Position numbers and translations under genes: made by a program. From assembly GCF_041435435.1 (NCBI RefSeq), contig NZ_CP108494.1:3506501-3570500 (forward strand): 64,000 bases of DNA. The letters run 5' to 3'. The stretch comes from Streptomyces sp. NBC_01241 (GTDB lineage: Bacteria > Actinomycetota > Actinomycetes > Streptomycetales > Streptomycetaceae). The notes under the pieces are model-generated. The model searched no databases. It saw only the letters and a program-made list of their open reading frames with translations, and was not told where the DNA came from. Positions 9,229 to 15,927 of this stretch are shown here, piece by piece; positions within the stretch are counted from its first letter, which is position 1; every line of letters begins with the position of its first letter.

Positions 9229-9459
9229 GTGAACCGGATGGCAGCGATCGGCATCACGGTCAACCATGCGGTGGAGCAGCCGGAGCCGAGGCAAGCGACT
9301 GCCGAGGAGGCGTCGTTGCTCGGTGTCCAGAAGGCGGCGCTCGTCACGCACATCCGGCGGACGTACTACAGCGACGACGGTCGGCCCGTGGAGACGGCGG
9401 ACATCGTGGTGCCCGCCGCTCATTGCGAGATCGTCTACGAGATCCCGATCAACCGGTAA
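9229..9459 (+). pseudogene. C-terminal fragment of a GntR-family regulator (UTRA domain)
   Basis: The 76-codon frame ends in a typical UTRA effector-domain tail: ATAEEASLLGV, then THIRRTYYSDDGRPVETADI, VVPA and EIVYEIPINR at the C-terminus. A full GntR/UTRA regulator would be about 240-270 residues with an N-terminal winged helix; that part is missing and the upstream frame to 9034 is not protein-like. GntR/KorSA-type regulators are common in actinomycete integrative elements, so this is probably the residue of an element-maintenance regulator of the att1-att2 unit. A short independent ORF starting at GTG 9229 is possible but less likely. Confidence 0.6.
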
Positions 9460-9721
9460 CTGACGGCATCCGCCGTAGCTGCGGCTCCCTTCGACCCGCC
9501 CGCCAGCTGCCGATTCCATTCGCCAGGATTCGCCACCCCCCACAAGGCGCTCACCAGGCACTTCTAAATGATCTACGTCAGCCGGAGCCTGCGCCAGTCC
9601 TCAACGCCACGGTTCGCTACGGGTTTTCGCCATGATTTCGATCATGGTTCTGGTTCGGAGGCTTGATGCTCCTGGTGACTTGGGGTTTCCTCTTCGTGGA
9701 GCCGAAAGGCTCCCGCCCTGC

Positions 9722-9768
9722 GCATAGGGCCTGGCTCCGGGCGACACCCCGGAGCCAGGCCCATATGC
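9722..9768. terminator. Large perfect hairpin in the 9460-10295 gap
   Basis: A perfect 15-bp stem, GGGCCTGGCTCCGGG at 9727-9741 and its complement at 9748-9762, encloses CGACAC and extends by GCATA/TATGC with one bulged base. It can work as a terminator in either direction. The rest of 9460-10295 holds no gene that I can support. Confidence 0.7.
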
Positions 9769-10295
9769 GGGGCTAGAGGCGGGTCCGGCCGAGTAGATCG
9801 CGGCCGGGCTCGCTTGCCGCCCAACCAGCCGTCCGGACTACCTCTGGCGCATCACATAAAGTGCTCGACGCACCCCGCGATGGCAGTGACCGCTGTAAGA
9901 ATCAGGGCCGCTAACTGAACCCAGTCCGGTAACTGGCTTTGTCTGCGACGCCGTCTCCGCCGTGTCGATCGCTCCATCTGATCCGATCCCATCTCTCAAT
10001 GTTCCCAACAGGGTTGGGACCCACCCGATTCAGGCAGGCGTGCGGGAGAGAGACGCATCGGACCCTCCACAAGTTAACCGGCGCTCCAGTGGCGCCAGCG
10101 GTAGTTCGGGGTGGCGAATGCTGGCGAACGAGCGCACACCAACTTCACTTCCCGCGTGTAGGGGAGGGGCCCTTGGGCCACCAGAAGACCGCGTAGAACG
10201 AAAGCCCTTGGGCTGACTCCGCCCGTGCCCCTTCCCGCCCGATCGGGCGGGAAGCCACGGGGAGAAACGGTGACTGGCAGGCAGCGCACAGCACA

Positions 10296-10330
10296 ACGGC
10301 CCCTGACCGTTTCACCTGGTCAGGGGCCGT
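10296..10330 (-). terminator. Terminator belonging to the reverse tRNA-Ser fragment
   Basis: A 13-bp perfect stem ACGGCCCCTGACC / GGTCAGGGGCCGT with a nine-base loop. Read on the minus strand it follows the CCA of the tRNA-Ser 3' fragment by six bases, the usual arrangement for a tRNA terminator, so it seems to have been copied with that fragment. Confidence 0.8.
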
Positions 10331-10336
10331 TCTACC

Positions 10337-10395
10337 TGGCGGTGGGTGTGGGATTTGAACTCACGGTGACATCGCTGCCACGACGGTTTTCAAGA
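10337..10395 (-). other. 3' half of tRNA-Ser (anticodon TGA), attachment-site-like remnant
   Basis: On the minus strand this reads from a TCTTGAAA anticodon loop through ACCG, a long variable arm GTGGC-AGCGAT-GTCAC, a T-arm with GTTCAAATC and an acceptor strand, then G plus CCA. The long variable arm and the loop identify tRNA-Ser(TGA). The 5' half is absent: bases beyond 10395 do not pair with the anticodon stem, and the T-stem has an A-C mismatch. It cannot make a tRNA. Breakage at the anticodon loop is the hallmark of an att core left by an integrative element, here in the reverse orientation to the tRNA-Arg copies. Confidence 0.75.
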
Positions 10396-10440
10396 TGGCT
10401 GAGGACTTGACTCAACTCAAGCACTGATAGCTTCGGGAGC

Positions 10441-10725
10441 GTGATCGTTTACCCGCTTTGGCATGTTGGCCACCAGAACGAGGCCGGCAACAAACACTCG
10501 ACCGTTCATGTCGACGAGTGCGGCGTCTTCATCGACGAGCAGGACGGCGACGACGTAAAACTGCTCGGCATCTACTCGACACGGGAGCGGGCAGAGGAGC
10601 GCATGAAGCGAGCCCAGCTGCTCCCGGGCTTCCGGGACGAGCCGGAGTGCTTCATCCTCGACGGTTACGAACTCGATGAAGACACCTGGACCGAGGGCTT
10701 CGTGCGGATCCCACCAGGCGAATAG
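10441..10725 (+). CDS. DUF7336-like small acidic protein
   Basis: A 94-residue protein, MIVYPLWHVGHQNE at the start, then DDVKLLGIYSTRERAEERMK, PGFRDEPECF, and DEDTWTEGFVRIP near the end. This layout (short beta strand with His, KLIGVYS, an amphipathic helix, PGF, then the WTEGF end) is the DUF7336 pattern as I remember it; the family is common near mobile DNA and has no known activity. The GTG start has no ribosome site. A TAGCTT hexamer lies at 10428-10433, seven bases upstream, and TTGACT at 10407, so a leaderless transcript is likely. It is cargo of the att1-att2 segment. Confidence 0.7.
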   Translation: MIVYPLWHVGHQNEAGNKHSTVHVDECGVFIDEQDGDDVKLLGIYSTRERAEERMKRAQLLPGFRDEPECFILDGYELDEDTWTEGFVRIPPGE

Positions 10726-10868
10726 CGGCAGTGACTGCCGCGAGAAGTATAGCAGCAAAGTACAGCAAGCCCACCAACCGCAGCCGACCGTCACCAGCCC
10801 CAGATAGCCGACTGACCAGGCGGGCAGACCCCAGCGACCGCCCTGCCTGCAGTTCGCATCGAGGGCAG

Positions 10869-10897
10869 TTGACATCCACAGCTGACATCAACGACGG
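10869..10897 (+). repeat. Element-end repeat (double TGACATC motif), copy 1
   Basis: TTGACATC, six bases, TGACATCAACGACGG. Three related copies occur at 15225, 20714 and 39493. This one lies about 70 bases before the reconstructed att core at 10967/12419, so it marks the right arm of the first element. Confidence 0.75.
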
Positions 10898-10973
10898 CAG
10901 CACTGGGCGGCCACCAGCAGCGCCGAAGGCCGTGGCGCGAGCAGGGATGACAACTATCCGGCCGAACTCCTAA

Positions 10974-12418
10974 TAGGGCTTTGTTAGGTACCCCGAATGT
11001 TCGGCCAGGGGTAGGGTTGTGATCTTCTTTCAGGTGTGACACCTGAGGAGATGGAGACGGTCCGCCCGCGCTTGGAGGCGTTCGCGGCGGAGATGCTCGG
11101 TTCACTGGCGCGGCGGGACCAGCGGGCCAAGGGTGAGTTGTACCTGCGCGGGCTGATGCTGGACGGTAAGCGCAAGTCGATGCAGCCGATGGCCGAGCGT
11201 CTGGGTGTGGACCATCAGCAGCTCCAGCAGTTCGTCTCCTCTTCCACCTGGAACTGGGGCAAGGTCCGTGAGCGGCTGGCCCGTTGGGCTGCGGCTCACA
11301 TCTCGCCCGAGGCGTACGCGATCGATGACGTGGGCTTCCCCAAGGACGGCTACGACTCGCCGGGGGTGGCGCGGATGTACTGCGGCGCGCTGGGCAAGCG
11401 CGGAAACTGCCAGGTCGGGGTCAGTGTCAACCTGGTGTCCGACCGTGCCTCCTCGGCGGTCGACTGGCGTCTGTTCCTGCCCGAGAGCTGGGACGACGCC
11501 AAGAACGCGGACGATGCGCTGCTGGCCGAGGCGATCCGCCGCCGCCGGACGAAGGCCGGCATCCCCGACAGCGAGCGGCACCGGGAGAAGTGGCGCCTGG
11601 CCCTGGACATGCTGGACGAGGTTCGCGGGGACTGGGAGCTGCCCGACCTGCCGGTGGTCGCCGACGCCGGCTACGGGGACGCGACAGGCTTTCGCGAGGG
11701 CCTGAGCGAACGTGGGCTGGCCTACGCGGTCGCGGTCAAGGGCAGCACCACCGCCTACCCGGGTGACGCCGTCCCCCGGCGCCCGCCCTACAGCGGCCAG
11801 GGCCGCCCGCCCGGCCCGGCGTACCCCGACCCCCACACCACCTTGCGCCAACTCGCCCTGGACGAAGGACGATCCACGCTACGGACGGTGACCTGGCGCC
11901 AGGGCAGCAAGACCACCAGGAACAACCCCCGCGCCGAGATGCGCTCACGATTCCTCGCACTGCGCGTCCGCCCGGCCAACCGCACGATCCGCCGCGCCGT
12001 GGACGGTTCCCTGCCCGAGTGCTGGCTGCTGGCCGAGTGGCCGCCCGGCGCCGCCGAGCCCACCGACTACTGGCTGTCCACCCTGCCCGCCGACACCCCA
12101 CTGCGCGAGCTGGTCCGCATCTGCAAGATCCGCTGGCGCATCGAGCACGACTACCGCGAACTCAAGGACGGCCTGGGCCTGGACCACTTCGAGGGCCGCA
12201 ACTTCCCCGGCTGGCACCGCCACACCACCCTCGCCTCCCTCGCCCAAGCCTTCTGCACCCTGCTCAGACTCGACCCAAAAGCCCCTGCGCCGGCCTGACC
12301 CTCTACGCGGTCCTCCGCGAACTCCAAGCCCTCCTGGCCACCTGGACCGGCGCCTGCTCCATATGCGGCCAACCCGCCCCGGCACCCGAACCACACCACC
12401 GCACCTAACAAAGCCCTA
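10974..12418 (+). mobile_element. IS701-family insertion sequence, complete ends
   Basis: The element is bounded by perfect 16-bp terminal inverted repeats, TAGGGCTTTGTTAGGT at 10974-10989 and its complement at 12403-12418, and by a 4-bp target duplication CTAA (10970-10973 and 12419-12422), the size and sequence type expected for IS701. Removing the element and one CTAA restores CTCCTAAAGCGGGTG, so it inserted inside an att core. Confidence 0.9.
11036..12298 (+). CDS. IS701-family DDE transposase
   Basis: A 420-residue DDE transposase of the IS701 type. The conserved opening is RPRLEAFAAEMLGSLARRDQ, the first acidic motif AIDDVGFPKDG lies near residue 95, the second in VVADAGYG near residue 210, and the C-terminal glutamate region is RWRIEHDYRELKDGLGLDHF. 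The zero frame ends early with DPKAPAPA. In the -1 frame the family's usual tail continues (LTLYAVLRELQALLATWTG, then a Cys-rich end) to 12408. A CCCAAAA heptamer at 12274-12280 lies in the correct phase for -1 slippage, so the full product may need frameshifting. Otherwise this is a C-terminal frameshift mutation. The rest of the element is intact. Confidence 0.9.
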   Translation: MTPEEMETVRPRLEAFAAEMLGSLARRDQRAKGELYLRGLMLDGKRKSMQPMAERLGVDHQQLQQFVSSSTWNWGKVRERLARWAAAHISPEAYAIDDVGFPKDGYDSPGVARMYCGALGKRGNCQVGVSVNLVSDRASSAVDWRLFLPESWDDAKNADDALLAEAIRRRRTKAGIPDSERHREKWRLALDMLDEVRGDWELPDLPVVADAGYGDATGFREGLSERGLAYAVAVKGSTTAYPGDAVPRRPPYSGQGRPPGPAYPDPHTTLRQLALDEGRSTLRTVTWRQGSKTTRNNPRAEMRSRFLALRVRPANRTIRRAVDGSLPECWLLAEWPPGAAEPTDYWLSTLPADTPLRELVRICKIRWRIEHDYRELKDGLGLDHFEGRNFPGWHRHTTLASLAQAFCTLLRLDPKAPAPA

Positions 12419-12458
12419 CTAAAGCGGGTGTCGCAGATTCGAATCCTGCCTGGGGCAC
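12419..12458 (+). repeat. att copy 2 (tRNA-Arg 3' half, IS-interrupted)
   Basis: CTAAAGCGGGTGTCGCAG, then ATTCGAATCCTGCCTGGGGCAC. It matches the tRNA-Arg from the anticodon loop with two substitutions and lacks the final CA. Its first bases (CTCCTAA) remain at 10967-10973 on the far side of the IS701 copy. Confidence 0.85.
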
Positions 12459-12569
12459 AGCAAAGCAGCAGGTCAGGAGCCTTCCGTCCGTAAGGGCGGG
12501 AGGGCTCCGGCTTGCGGCACACATACAGCACACGCCCTCGTGTGCCCTTGGCGTGGGGAGCTGTGGCTG

Positions 12570-12881
12570 GTGATCACGAAGGACGAATTGACCCGGCGCC
12601 GCTACGAGCACCTCGTCGACCGTCTGGAAGGGCTCCTGCGGGCGAACCTGAAGCCGGAGTACGAGGGGTATTACGGCCAGCTGATCCTTGGTGCCGAGCG
12701 CCTGGACGAGCTGGGGTCAACTGTGGCAAGGACATGGGCGCACAACTGGTTGCCGACTAGAGTCGCCTCATCACTGCTGGTTATGGGGCCAGGGCTTGGT
12801 GCACGCACGCCGAGTCTCTGGTGGGGAGGGCCTGTAGAGCATGAGCCGTCGCTCCAATGGGTTGGTCGGTGTCTGGGCTGA
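12570..12881 (+). CDS. Hypothetical small protein after att2
   Basis: A GTG-started frame of 103 codons. Its first 65 residues look like a folded helical protein (ITKDELTRRRYEHLVDRLEG, then YEGYYGQLILGAERLDELG, TWAHNWLP); the last third is low-quality Gly/Trp-rich sequence and overlaps the start of the next gene by 41 bases in another frame. A GGGGAG site lies ten bases before the GTG. I recognise no family. It may be a truncated or frameshifted gene. The remainder of 12459-12840 shows nothing else. Confidence 0.35.
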   Translation: MITKDELTRRRYEHLVDRLEGLLRANLKPEYEGYYGQLILGAERLDELGSTVARTWAHNWLPTRVASSLLVMGPGLGARTPSLWWGGPVEHEPSLQWVGRCLG

Positions 12882-14919
12882 AGCGCAGCGCCAACAGCAA
12901 CGTCAACGTGAGGCGCAAGCCAGATACCAGCAGGATCAGGAAAGGCAACAACGCGCCTACCAGCGAGAGCTGGCGCGCAGCCACCGCGAGCAGAGAGCGG
13001 CCTACCGAGAGCAGCGCGAGGCAGAGGCCCGGCGGCGCACGGAGGAAATCGACGCGCGGGTCGATTCGTTGCAGGGTCTGTTGGCGGCAGGGTGCCGGGC
13101 TCCGGCGTTCAGGGCCGATGCACTGACTCGGGCGGAGCAGATCGAGGCGTTCTCCCCGGGACAGCTCGCGCACCCCATCCGCATGCCGGACCCGAACCAG
13201 TACCAGCCGCAGGGTGGTTGGACCGCCGCAAGGCGAGCTCAGGCGCAGGCGGAGGCCCGGTCCAGGTTCGAGCGTGACTGGCAGGCCACACAGGCTGCGG
13301 AAGCACAGCGTCAGCACCAGTTGGCCACCTACCAGCTGCAGTACCAACAATGGGCCGAAACCCAGCTGGGCGAAATCCGTCGGCATAATGCCGGCATCGC
13401 AGAGATGACAATGGGGCTTCGCAACGGAGATCCCGAGGCCGCGGTGGAGTATTTCTCCGCCGCTCTCTACGCCTCGACCGGTTGGCCTGAGGACCTGCCC
13501 CGTCAGGTGTCCGCAGCGTACGACTCCGGTGCGCGCCAGTTGGTATTGAACTGGGAGCTGCCCAAGTACGACGTCGTCCCGGAGGCGAAGTCGGTGCGCT
13601 ACATGATCAACGCCGATCAGGAGAAGGAGTCGCCCCGACCGGTCACGCAGCGCCGCGCCCTGTACCGGGACGTACTCGCACAGTGTCTCCTGTTGGTTCT
13701 GCGTGACCTTTTCGCAGCCGATGAGTTCGGTGCGCTGGAATCGGTCGCGTTGAACGGGTTCGTGGACGATCACGACCCGACGACTGGCAGACGAGCACCC
13801 ATGTTCCTCGGCACTGTCATGGCCTCGCGTTCAACTTTCGCAGAACTGCATCTGGAACAGGTGAACGCTGTCAACTGCCTGGTGGACGGACTTCGGGGGC
13901 AGCTGTCGTCGCGCCCCGATCAGTACGCGTCCGTGCGGCCCGGCCGGGTTCCCGAAGACGTCGGTAACGGTGTCGTCACCCATGGAGGCGACGAAGAGCC
14001 GGATCTGTACGAGATGGATCCAATCGCCTTCGAAGCGCTGGTCGCCGATCTGTTCCGAGCCATGGGCATGCAGGCCGTGACCACACAGCGCTCGAACGAC
14101 GGTGGCGTGGACATCGATGCGCTGGATCCGACCCCGATTCGCGGGGGCAAGATCGTCGTACAGGTCAAGCGCTACCGCAATACCGTGCCCCCGACAGCCG
14201 TCCGCGACTTGTACGGCACCGTCCAGGACGCCGGCGCCAACAAGGGTGTGTTGGTCACGACGTCCGGATTCGGTCCCGGCTCGCACACCTTCGCCAATGG
14301 CAAGCCACTGGAACTGGTGGCAGGCTCCGAACTGGTCGACCTGCTGCACCGCCACGGGCTGCGCGGGCGACTGGGCAGCGGCGAACGCTCGGTGCCCGCC
14401 CAGCGGACAGCGCCGGAAAGTGAGACCAGCACGGACGACCACAACGTGCTGGGCATGTACTGGTCGGGCACCGTCGCCTTGGACGTGTGTGCGCTCGTCT
14501 GCCACGGCAACCGCGTTCTGGACGACGACCACTTCGTCTTCTTCAACAACCCCCAAACACCCGACGGCACGGTCCGGGCGCTCATCCCCGTCGCGCCGGA
14601 CAGAGCCGCCATCCAAGTCTCCTTCGACGCCCTACCGGCGCGCGCTGACCGTCTCGTCGTCATTGCCGCGGTCGACCCTGTCGCCAACCCCTCGGCCGAC
14701 CTGTCCGGCTTCGCCGACGCCGGCATTCGGCTGCTGGACTCCGAGAGAACTCCACTCGACCAGTTGGAAGTCTCCGACGGCCGCACCGGCGAAACCGCCC
14801 TCGTACTGGGGTCCTTCCGTCGCCGCGCGAACGGCGACTGGGAGTTCGTCACCGGAGGCAAGGGATACCGAGGCGGCTTGGAGGAACTGGTCCAGGAGTA
14901 CGGCATCGATGTGGATTAG
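12841..14919 (+). CDS. Coiled-coil / Mrr-type restriction endonuclease / TerD domain fusion
   Basis: A 692-residue three-part protein. Residues about 15-190 are Gln/Arg/Glu-rich and should form a long coiled coil. Residues 392-510 form a restriction-endonuclease-like (Mrr_cat) domain opening with DPIAFEALVADLFRAMG, with the catalytic acidic residue in GGVDIDA (421-427) and the QVKRY motif (441-445) that supplies the basic residue. Residues about 537-692 are a TerD domain, seen in LGMYWSG and the terminal TGGKGYRGGLEELV, EYGIDVD. It is presumably a nuclease controlled by a calcium- or stress-linked TerD module, hence a possible DNA-targeting defence or stress effector. It is nearly the only gene between att2 and att3. 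No ter operon or methylase is adjacent. The domain calls are firm; the role is inferred. Confidence 0.85.
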   Translation: MSRRSNGLVGVWAEAQRQQQRQREAQARYQQDQERQQRAYQRELARSHREQRAAYREQREAEARRRTEEIDARVDSLQGLLAAGCRAPAFRADALTRAEQIEAFSPGQLAHPIRMPDPNQYQPQGGWTAARRAQAQAEARSRFERDWQATQAAEAQRQHQLATYQLQYQQWAETQLGEIRRHNAGIAEMTMGLRNGDPEAAVEYFSAALYASTGWPEDLPRQVSAAYDSGARQLVLNWELPKYDVVPEAKSVRYMINADQEKESPRPVTQRRALYRDVLAQCLLLVLRDLFAADEFGALESVALNGFVDDHDPTTGRRAPMFLGTVMASRSTFAELHLEQVNAVNCLVDGLRGQLSSRPDQYASVRPGRVPEDVGNGVVTHGGDEEPDLYEMDPIAFEALVADLFRAMGMQAVTTQRSNDGGVDIDALDPTPIRGGKIVVQVKRYRNTVPPTAVRDLYGTVQDAGANKGVLVTTSGFGPGSHTFANGKPLELVAGSELVDLLHRHGLRGRLGSGERSVPAQRTAPESETSTDDHNVLGMYWSGTVALDVCALVCHGNRVLDDDHFVFFNNPQTPDGTVRALIPVAPDRAAIQVSFDALPARADRLVVIAAVDPVANPSADLSGFADAGIRLLDSERTPLDQLEVSDGRTGETALVLGSFRRRANGDWEFVTGGKGYRGGLEELVQEYGIDVD

Positions 14920-15144
14920 CGCCCCTGCCGACATGAGACCTCAAGCGGGGTGCCGCCCATCCTTCGTGTCTGTCACGAAGACCCGCTGCCGACCGCCTGC
15001 CGAGTAGCCCCCGCTTCAGAACGGATTCAGCACACATCAGGACGGGAAACCACGCGAACACGTGAGAACCCGGGAGAGGATTTCTTCCAGGCGAGGCACC
15101 CTACGCCCAATATTTCTGCAGGTCACAACCTCGCCCCGAGAAAA

Positions 15145-15189
15145 CTCCTAAAGCGGGTGTCGCAGGTTCGAATCCCGCCGGGGGCACCA
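15145..15189 (+). repeat. att copy 3 (tRNA-Arg 3' half)
   Basis: A 45-bp copy from CTCCTAAAGCGGG to the CCA, with one difference from the tRNA (CCCGCC for CCTGCC). The 5' half of the tRNA is missing upstream, so this is an attachment-site repeat. It is followed by the tRNA-type terminator, the double TGACATC repeat and an integrase remnant. Confidence 0.93.
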
Positions 15190-15193
15190 GGAA

Positions 15194-15227
15194 AAAGGCC
15201 CCGGACCGATCGTGGTCCGGGGCCTTT
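15194..15227 (+). terminator. Terminator after att3
   Basis: A 14-bp perfect stem AAAGGCCCCGGACC / GGTCCGGGGCCTTT, loop GATCGT. It differs from the tRNA-Arg terminator at 6010 by one loop base, so it was duplicated along with the att site. Confidence 0.9.
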
Positions 15228-15260
15228 GACATCAGTTTTTGACATCAACGAGGGCGGTCA
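15225..15260 (+). repeat. Element-end repeat (double TGACATC motif), copy 2
   Basis: TTTGACATC, seven bases, TTGACATCAACGA and GGGCGGTCA, running into the integrase stop codon. It is homologous to the copy at 39493, with which it shares the following integrase 3' end. Confidence 0.75.
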
Positions 15261-15512
15261 CTCACGGCCGGGGCGCCTCTTGAGCAGCCGGTCCATGTGG
15301 CTGATGGCCTCGCGCTGCGTGTCGTGGACGACGTGCGTGTAGACGTCCATGGTGATGCTGATCTGGCTGTGCCCGAGGATCTCCATCACAACGCGTGGCG
15401 CGACCCCGGCCGCGGTGAGCAGCGTCGCGCAGCCGTGCCGGGCATCGTGCAGCCGGACGGCGCGGAGGCCGGCGGAGTCGGGCCTCGCCATTTGAGACTC
15501 CGTCGACCACAT
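15258..15512 (-). pseudogene. Tyrosine integrase, C-terminal fragment (element C)
   Basis: 84 codons matching the C-terminal catalytic part of a phage/ICE tyrosine recombinase: RLHDARHGCATLL carries the Arg of the HxxR box, LGHSQISITMDVYTHV has the second His/active-site Tyr region, and HMDRLLKRRPGRE is the tail. The N-terminal arm-binding and core-binding domains and the first catalytic Arg are gone, so it is inactive. It lies against att3 with its 3' end facing the att core, the standard layout for tRNA-site integrases. A relative with frameshifts lies at 39529. Confidence 0.85.
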
Positions 15513-15554
15513 GCCAGTCTCAGGCTGAGTACGCTCCTCACGAGAGGAGGGCTC

Positions 15555-15731
15555 ATGGAGTCAGCCGGGTACGCGTTCACGCTTCTGCTGTGGGGCGCCG
15601 CCATCGCTGTGTTCACAGTCGGTGTGATCGCCGCAGTGGTGGTGCCACGTTGGCGCCGAAGGATCATCGCCGGACTGGAACAGGCCGAGCAGGACCAGGA
15701 GGGCCGTGCCCTTCACGTGCCCGATCAGTAG
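15555..15731 (+). CDS. Small single-pass membrane protein
   Basis: A 58-residue ORF with an excellent ribosome site (GAGAGGAGG) five bases before the ATG. One hydrophobic helix (about residues 6-30) is followed by basic PRWRRR and an acidic tail (GLEQAEQDQEG), so the C-terminus is predicted to be inside. No family is recognised. It sits inside the att3-att4 element between the integrase remnant and the IS-split gene; small membrane proteins of this type are usual in actinomycete integrative elements. The length is below most annotation cut-offs, but start and composition are convincing. Confidence 0.65.
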   Translation: MESAGYAFTLLLWGAAIAVFTVGVIAAVVVPRWRRRIIAGLEQAEQDQEGRALHVPDQ

Positions 15732-15927
15732 GCGATGAGCGGGGAACCACGGGGAATCACGGCGCTTGGGTACCCGGGCCCAGGTCAGCGTCTTGCCTGG
15801 TCAGACCAGACCCGGGTACGTGGTCTTCCAAACTGGTGCACCGCCGATCAGGAGTAGAAGCCCCGGCCGTACTCCTCCGGCCCGACAGTGAAGTCGTTCG
15901 GACGATCACGGCGCAGCTCCTCATACC

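Noticed and set aside
11036..12408. Calling the IS701 transposase a plain pseudogene
   Set aside because: The interruption is only at the extreme C-terminus and coincides with a slippery heptamer; the ends are perfect, so activity cannot be excluded.
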